A stretch of DNA of 64,000 nucleotides from Bilophila wadsworthia ATCC 49260 (lineage in GTDB: Bacteria; Desulfobacterota; Desulfovibrionia; Desulfovibrionales; Desulfovibrionaceae), in assembly GCF_000701705.1 (NCBI RefSeq), contig NZ_JNJP01000007.1, positions 29,851 to 93,850 of the forward strand, read 5' to 3'. The translations under genes were made by a program, and so were the position numbers. Numbering within the stretch: the first letter of the stretch is position 1; every line of letters starts with the position of its first letter. Of this stretch, positions 59,088 through 64,000 are shown piece by piece. The notes below the pieces were generated by a model. The model saw nothing but the letters and a program-made list of their open reading frames with translations. It did no database searches and was not told the origin of the DNA.

Positions 59088-61694
59088 ATGCAAAAGATGC
59101 GCTATTCATTTTGGGGAATATTGACAACATGTACCTTGTCCATCCTGTTCACTGGGGTGAATATATTCCTGCTCTCCGATATCAAGGAAAAAATTTCCAG
59201 CATATACAGGTATCCCTATACCGTGTCCAATACGGCCCGTGCAATGAATTCGAGGACCATTGATACGAATTTCTTTTACCGCAACTTGCTGCTTGGCGGA
59301 ACATCCGATAAAAAAGAAATTGCGCTCATCATCCATGAACGCTTTCTTCTGCACAAAGCGGACAGGGATAAAATAAAAGACCGCTACCGGGGGCCCGAAG
59401 AGCATATAGAAAGGCTCTTCAATGCTACGGACAGGTTCCACAAGGTTCTGCTGCAAGGGATTTCCCATACCTCTTCATATACGGAAGAGGAAATACTCGC
59501 GTACCTCGATACAAAGGTTGAACCTGCCTATCAGGCGGTCAAGGATTCCATCAAAGTAATCATCAATTTTACCAATCAGAGACTCCTTGAAACGGAAAAG
59601 CAATCTTCCTTTACCGTCAACACGGCGATAATCGGCTCCCTCCTCCTGATCTTGGTTATCCTGACCGTCGCCTTCTTTTTTCACAAGCTCCAAAAAAAGG
59701 CCGAACAGGCCATCGCGTACAGGGAAAAACTGTTCGCTCTCCTGTGCAACAACATAGACGACGTCTTCATCATTTACCATGTACGGGACAGGCGCATAGA
59801 GTATGTCAGCGGAAACGCCGACCGCATACTCGGCCTTGGAAACAACGATATCAGCATCCTGCATTCCCGGCTTTCGGCAGCGAATCAGAAAGTGCTTGAC
59901 GATTTCGCTAAGCTGGCTCCGTTCGATGCGCCGAAGGGATGCGACTTTTCGATGAAGGATACCCTGATCGGCGAAGACCGCTTCATGCACCTTCACCTGT
60001 ACCCGGTAAAGGAAAACGCGGGCACCATCCGGTACGTCGTGTCCCTGTCGGATCGCACCCGCGAGGTGGAAACGCGGCAAACGCTCAAGGACGCGCTGGA
60101 GAGCGCGCAGCAGGCCAACACGGCCAAACGCGACTTCCTTTCCCGCATGAGCCACGAAATCCGCACCCCCATGAACGCCATCATCGGGATGGCGACAGTC
60201 GCCGCCGCCCATATCCAGAACCACGGGCGGGTGGCCGACTGCCTCCATAAGATCAGCTTTTCCTCCAAGCACCTCATGTCGCTGCTCAACGACGTTTTGG
60301 ACATGTCCAAGATAGAAAGCGGGAAACTCGCCGTCCACCACGAGGAATTCGATCTCCCCAAGCTGATCGACTCCATCGTCTCCATCATGTATCCCCAGAC
60401 GGAATCGCAGGGGCAGCACTTCAGCGTGGCGCTGTCCGGCATCGAAGAGGAAAGGCTGGTGGGGGACCCCCTGCGCATCAACCAGATCCTGCTGAACCTG
60501 CTCTCAAACGCCAGGAAATTCACGCCTGAAGGCGGCTCCATCAAGCTTGAGGTCAGCCAGAAACGCAAAAACGGCGGCGTGCTGATGCGCTTCACCGTAA
60601 GCGATACCGGCATCGGGTTGAGCGAAGCCTTCCAAAAGCGGCTCTTCAAACCCTTTGAGCAGGCGGACAGTTCCATTTCACAAAAGTACGGGGGGACGGG
60701 GCTTGGGCTCGCCATCACGCACAACCTTGTCACGCTCATGAACGGCACCATCGGGGTACGGAGCAAGGAGCACGAAGGCTCGTGCTTCACCGTCGAGCTC
60801 CCGCTTGCGCTCCCCCCCAACGGCCATATCCAGAAAAAAGAGCAGATAGCGCGGGATATGAAAGTGCTCGTCGTCGATGACGACCTCGACACCTGCGAAT
60901 ATGCGGCCCTCCTCCTGCGGCGGATGGGCATTGCGGCCAAGTGGGTCCTGACGGCGCGGGAGGCGCTCGATCAGGTCGTGGACGCCCACGAACGGGGCAA
61001 CGGCTATGACGTCTGCCTCATCGACTGGAAAATGCCGGAGATGGACGGCATCGAGGCCACGCGCCGCATCCGCGAAGTGGTTGGGCCGGAAACCCTGATC
61101 ATCATTATTACGGCCTACGACTGGACGTCCATCGAACAGCGGGCGCGCGAGGCCGGGGCAAACGCGTTCCTTTCCAAGCCCCTCTTCTCTTCGGCCCTCT
61201 ATCATACGCTCTCCGCCGTATCGCAAAAGAAACCCGCCTCCGCTGCGGCGGAACTGGAACCGGGCACGGAGGGCCAAGCGCCCAGTTTGCGCGGCCGTCA
61301 CGTGCTGCTGGTGGAAGACAACGAGCTGAACCGCGAAATCACTGAGGAAATCCTCAAAATGAAGGGAGTGTCCTTCACATGCGCCGAGAACGGGCAGATA
61401 GCGGTGGACATCTTCACGGCGTCCGCCCCCGGAACATTCGACGCCATACTCATGGATATCCAGATGCCTGTGCTGGACGGCTACGCGGCCACGGCCGCCA
61501 TCCGCGCGTCCCATTCGCCGGAATCGCAGGCGATCCCCATCATCGCCATGACCGCCAACGCCTTCCATGAAGATGTTGTTTCGGCCTTGTCGGCGGGCAT
61601 GAACAGCCACATCTCCAAACCGATCGACCCCGAATGCCTGTATCAGGTGCTGATCGCCTCCTTGCGGGATCAAGCGAAACCAGCCGGGGCATGA
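59088..61694 (+). CDS. Hybrid sensor histidine kinase with two receiver domains
   Basis: 868 residues. Membrane segment at about 9-29, a helical periplasmic sensor (about 35-175, four-helix type), second membrane segment at about 178-198, PAS domain (about 212-325), HisKA with His356 in SRMSHEIRTPMNA, HATPase (DTGIGLSE, GGTGLGLAI), and two receivers: VLVVDDDLD ... LIDWKMPEMDG and VLLVEDNELN ... LMDIQMPVLDG. No HPt domain, so an outside HPt protein is needed if it relays to DNA-binding partners. No regulator gene is adjacent. The first 600 bases are poorer in G+C than the rest, which may mark a swapped sensor domain. AAGGA lies 11 bases before the ATG; the ATG at 59097 is an alternative. Confidence 0.93.
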   Translation: MQKMRYSFWGILTTCTLSILFTGVNIFLLSDIKEKISSIYRYPYTVSNTARAMNSRTIDTNFFYRNLLLGGTSDKKEIALIIHERFLLHKADRDKIKDRYRGPEEHIERLFNATDRFHKVLLQGISHTSSYTEEEILAYLDTKVEPAYQAVKDSIKVIINFTNQRLLETEKQSSFTVNTAIIGSLLLILVILTVAFFFHKLQKKAEQAIAYREKLFALLCNNIDDVFIIYHVRDRRIEYVSGNADRILGLGNNDISILHSRLSAANQKVLDDFAKLAPFDAPKGCDFSMKDTLIGEDRFMHLHLYPVKENAGTIRYVVSLSDRTREVETRQTLKDALESAQQANTAKRDFLSRMSHEIRTPMNAIIGMATVAAAHIQNHGRVADCLHKISFSSKHLMSLLNDVLDMSKIESGKLAVHHEEFDLPKLIDSIVSIMYPQTESQGQHFSVALSGIEEERLVGDPLRINQILLNLLSNARKFTPEGGSIKLEVSQKRKNGGVLMRFTVSDTGIGLSEAFQKRLFKPFEQADSSISQKYGGTGLGLAITHNLVTLMNGTIGVRSKEHEGSCFTVELPLALPPNGHIQKKEQIARDMKVLVVDDDLDTCEYAALLLRRMGIAAKWVLTAREALDQVVDAHERGNGYDVCLIDWKMPEMDGIEATRRIREVVGPETLIIIITAYDWTSIEQRAREAGANAFLSKPLFSSALYHTLSAVSQKKPASAAAELEPGTEGQAPSLRGRHVLLVEDNELNREITEEILKMKGVSFTCAENGQIAVDIFTASAPGTFDAILMDIQMPVLDGYAATAAIRASHSPESQAIPIIAMTANAFHEDVVSALSAGMNSHISKPIDPECLYQVLIASLRDQAKPAGA

Positions 61695-62037
61695 GGGGGA
61701 CCCCGCATGGGGACGGCTGCCTATCTCCTTTGTCCTCCCCCGGCCCGGCGCTGACGCCCCGCCCTGTCCGAACCAAGACCGCATGAACGCATTGGCGGAA
61801 CGGGCCGCCGTGGGGATTCCGGCATACGGCCCGCCGCGTGAGGGCTCGGCTTGGGGCCGAAAAGCCCGGCAAGAGGCGAATGCGGCCCCTGCGCGGGAGG
61901 CCCCGGGTGCTTCCAAGATGTGGCGTGGGCTGTTCAGCCCCAAGCCGCCCCTGCCGCCGCAAGCTTCCCCGGCATCAAAGGACCTTCAGGCAAGCGGGGC
62001 AACGCGCCAAAACGGCCACCCCGCCGGGAATCCCCGC
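61695..62037. other. GC-rich stretch without clear genes
   Basis: About 340 bases between the kinase stop and the integrase stop. Open frames here are side-effects of high G+C. A left attachment site of the right-hand element would be expected in or near this stretch, but no repeat of it can be seen in the window. Confidence 0.45.
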
Positions 62038-63315
62038 TCATCCCGCCCCGCTTCCGTCCGGCTGCCGTGCGTCCGGAGTCCCGGCATCCGTCCTGTCCGC
62101 CGCGCGGGTTCCAGCGCAAACGCAAGCGGCAACGCCCCATGAGGCCGCCGCGTCGTGCGGAGGCGCCGCCCGGCGTTCCGGGGCCGGTTCGAAGAACGCG
62201 CTGGCCTCCTTCCCCCTGCCGGGCGGGAGGCGTTTTTTCTTGCCCCGTTTCGCGCCCGTGCCCGAAAAGAGCCCCGGCGCGGCGTTGACGGCCCGCCTGC
62301 GCTGTTCGAAAAGGGTATGCTGATAGACGCTCAGGAGCATCGTGATGTTCTTGTGCCCCATAGTCTCCGCCACACATTTGATGTCCGCCCCGTACACAAG
62401 CGCCAGCGAGGCGAAGGCGTGCCGCAAGTCATACGGCCTGATGCGCCGCGCGATGCCCGCCCGGCGCAGGGCGTTGTGCCAGCCGCTGGAAATGCTCCGG
62501 ACGGGGCGCCCTTTATAGGCAATGACATAAGCGCACCCGGTCTGCCTGTCCTCCTCGTGCCACCGCCTGAGCAGGCCAAGCACGTCGTCCCGGATCGGCA
62601 CGTCGCGGGATTCCTCCCCCGCCCCCTTGTGCGCGTTCGGCATCCTGATCACGCCCGTTCCGACGTCCACATCGGACCAGCGGAGCCGGAAAAGCTCGCT
62701 CGGGCCTATGCGCGCCCCGGTCGCCATGCCGAGCACGATGACCCGCTGGATATGCGGGGCCGCCGCGTCGTACAGCAGACGCGCCTCCTTGACGGACGGC
62801 GGCGCGATACGCTGGGCTTTGGGCTTGGCGATACGCAGCGATACCAACGGGTTGGAAAGCAGCAGACGCGCCCGTACCGCCCATCCGTACGCCGCCCGCA
62901 GGATGCTCACGCGGCGGTGCACGGTGGACTGCCCCACCCCGCGCTGGCGCTGCACTTCGCACCAGGCCAGCACATCGTCGCAAGTGACGCAGTGCGCCCG
63001 GCGGTGGCCGAAAATGGCCGTCAGCGGTTCGGCATGCTGCGTCGTCGTGCTCCTTGTGGTGGGGTTTTCCAGTGTCCCCGCATACCGCTCAAGGAGCTCC
63101 GCGACCGTGGCCTTTGTCGCCGATGCCGAGGACATGCGCCGCTTCGCCCGGCGCATCAGCTCCCGCTCGCGGATATGCATCTCGGCCTGTACGGCTTCGA
63201 ACTGCCGCGCCTCGCCTTCAGTCGAAAAGCTCTTGATGCGCTGCTTGCCGCTCCACGGATCACGGTACCTGAGAACCCATTGCCGACGGCGATATTCCAC
63301 GAAACGCAAACCCAT
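62038..63315 (-). CDS. Tyrosine recombinase/integrase
   Basis: 425 residues. A short N-terminal arm-binding region, SAM-like core-binding domain (about 70-165) and catalytic domain with Arg202 (TGARIGPSELFRLRWSD), RPYDLRHAFAS (Arg298, His299), MGHKNITM (His321) and Tyr331 (SVYQHT). The usual enzyme ends about 10-20 residues after the Tyr; here about 75 more residues follow, rich in Ala, Arg, Pro and Gly and unlike any domain I know. AGGAGG lies 6 bases before the ATG, inside an inverted repeat. It directly follows a tail-fibre-assembly-like gene, so this is the edge of a prophage-like element extending to the right. Confidence 0.9.
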   Translation of the reverse strand: MGLRFVEYRRRQWVLRYRDPWSGKQRIKSFSTEGEARQFEAVQAEMHIRERELMRRAKRRMSSASATKATVAELLERYAGTLENPTTRSTTTQHAEPLTAIFGHRRAHCVTCDDVLAWCEVQRQRGVGQSTVHRRVSILRAAYGWAVRARLLLSNPLVSLRIAKPKAQRIAPPSVKEARLLYDAAAPHIQRVIVLGMATGARIGPSELFRLRWSDVDVGTGVIRMPNAHKGAGEESRDVPIRDDVLGLLRRWHEEDRQTGCAYVIAYKGRPVRSISSGWHNALRRAGIARRIRPYDLRHAFASLALVYGADIKCVAETMGHKNITMLLSVYQHTLFEQRRRAVNAAPGLFSGTGAKRGKKKRLPPGRGKEASAFFEPAPERRAAPPHDAAASWGVAACVCAGTRAADRTDAGTPDARQPDGSGAG

Positions 63316-63321
63316 TGCGAT

Positions 63322-63360
63322 CCTCCTGTATTGTTTACGGAATGCATACAGTACAGGAGG
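63322..63360 (-). promoter_or_regulatory. Inverted repeat covering the integrase ribosome site
   Basis: On the minus-strand RNA, CCTCCTGTA (63360-63352) is the exact complement of TACAGGAGG (63330-63322), with 21 bases between. The second arm contains the integrase AGGAGG site. If the RNA is made from the upstream tail gene, this hairpin could hide the ribosome site and keep integrase low. Confidence 0.5.
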
Positions 63361-63369
63361 AAGGCAGGT

Positions 63370-63891
63370 CTACAGCGCCGCGAGCTGGATCCGGAACGGT
63401 TCGGCCTCGGCCTCATGCGCCCGCCACTGCTCAAGGGCATACTCGTCGCCGACGGCCAGGCCCGCAAGGGTGCGGGGAGTCAGGTACTTTGCGTCAAGCG
63501 CCGCAAGCCGCCCCTTTATCTTCGCCTGCGCTTCTTGCGCCAGCTCCTCGGCCGACTTTTCCGGCTTCGCCAAAAGCGCCTCCGTAGGGAGCGGGCCAAG
63601 CTCCTCCGTATACCGGGGCTCGGAACGCCACGTGTCGCCGGGAAGCCAGTAAGGCGTCCCGCCTTCCTTGCGGCCGCGCTCGTCCATATGCTGGCGATGG
63701 TCTTCCACCGCCTCCCACGCGTCCCCGGTCCAGCGGGCAATGTGCCCCGCAGGAATGTCGGCAGGCAAAGCAACGGGCGTCGCACCGGTCGCCTCCAGCA
63801 TATACTCGCCATTGGGACGCCGAGTGGCATCACGGCTGCCAGTGTACTCGCCAGTCTTCAAATCATACATATGAAGCTGAGGGATGGTCAT
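63370..63891 (-). CDS. Phage tail-fibre-assembly-like protein
   Basis: 173 residues. N-terminal MTIPQLHMYDLKTGEYTGS and repeated Trp/Tyr-rich turns (ARWTGDAWEAVEDHRQHMDE, TPYWLPGDTW) resemble the small proteins found after tail-fibre genes in prophages; the C-terminal half is a long helix (EKSAEELAQEAQAKIKGRL) with a Trp-containing end (EQWRAHEAEAEPFR) as in tail-fibre-assembly chaperones. It likely helps fold or attach tail fibres. No strong ribosome site is visible; its ATG overlaps the TGA of a frame coming from the right edge, which would allow coupling. Confidence 0.65.
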   Translation of the reverse strand: MTIPQLHMYDLKTGEYTGSRDATRRPNGEYMLEATGATPVALPADIPAGHIARWTGDAWEAVEDHRQHMDERGRKEGGTPYWLPGDTWRSEPRYTEELGPLPTEALLAKPEKSAEELAQEAQAKIKGRLAALDAKYLTPRTLAGLAVGDEYALEQWRAHEAEAEPFRIQLAAL

Positions 63892-64000
63892 AACAATCTA
63901 CTATGATTAGACATTTTATATTGGTAAAAGCCTTTCCGAGCTTGGACGGGGGGAGGAGATCGGGAAGCGGGGAGCTGGCAGAGTGATGCGCTACAGAGCC
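63892..64000 (-). other. Right edge, probable 3' end of a phage gene
   Basis: Two minus-strand frames are open to the edge. One ends in a TGA sharing bases with the ATG at 63891; the other runs on to 63863 and encodes GKAFTNIKCLIIVDC. Either could be the end of a tail-fibre gene lying outside the window. Too short to decide. Confidence 0.3.

Noticed and set aside
1..64000. CRISPR array
   Set aside because: No regularly spaced short direct repeats and no cas genes were seen.

Overview
The window looks like a chromosomal segment of a GC-rich anaerobic deltaproteobacterium of the Desulfovibrionaceae, most likely close to Bilophila. The clues are GC-rich coding sequence, a fused AccA-AccD carboxyltransferase next to separate biotin carboxylase and carrier genes, a membrane pyrophosphatase, a TAXI-type TRAP transporter, a LapG-type type I secretion locus and a trimethylamine methyltransferase gene with an in-frame amber codon typical of pyrrolysine users. 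The genus is an inference; no rRNA or other decisive marker is present.

Layout. 1-7.4 kb: a hybrid histidine kinase cut by the left edge, coupled to a REC-PAS-sigma54 activator, then a CYTH protein and typA/bipA. 7.5-16.2 kb: a membrane protein of unknown role, an acetyl-CoA carboxylase operon, a small unknown gene, ssb and hflX. 16.5-20 kb: an exonuclease, then a sulfatase-like hydrolase with NhaC. 20.4-25.5 kb: a methylamine locus, with a BCCT transporter and a non-pyrrolysine MttB homologue on the minus strand, divergent from a pyrrolysine-type mttB. 25.7-35.3 kb: a long minus-strand operon headed by an S24-type repressor, followed by a cupin, TAXI-TRAP transporter, ornithine-cyclodeaminase-like protein and two aspartase paralogues. 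36.5-45.8 kb: glycosyltransferase, a dCache-PAS-degenerate HD-GYP protein, LapG-like protease and a complete type I secretion system, with no adhesin in view. 45.9-51 kb: an orphan nucleotidyltransferase partner, a leader peptide with four tandem Tyr codons and a terminator in front of a small accessory protein and a sodium symporter, a thioredoxin-like protein, an iron alcohol dehydrogenase and endonuclease IV. 51-58 kb: pyrophosphatase, lipoprotein, trmH, an ABC-F ATPase and trmI. 58-64 kb: tRNA-Arg(TCT), a second hybrid kinase, and the edge of a prophage-like element (integrase and tail-fibre-assembly-like gene) running off the right side.

The most notable signals are: (1) the amber codon at 25041-25043 inside mttB, read as pyrrolysine; (2) a Phe/Tyr-rich leader peptide with four tandem Tyr codons followed by a terminator, which predicts attenuation control of the downstream symporter by aromatic amino acids; (3) three copies of a long hairpin repeat placed just after gene ends; (4) several enzymes whose key residues are changed (sulfatase with Thr at the nucleophile position, HD-GYP without its metal ligands, one aspartase paralogue with an altered substrate loop); (5) an hflX gene whose conserved N-terminus has no canonical start codon. 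All assignments come from reading translated sequence and motifs by eye; no database search or folding program was run.
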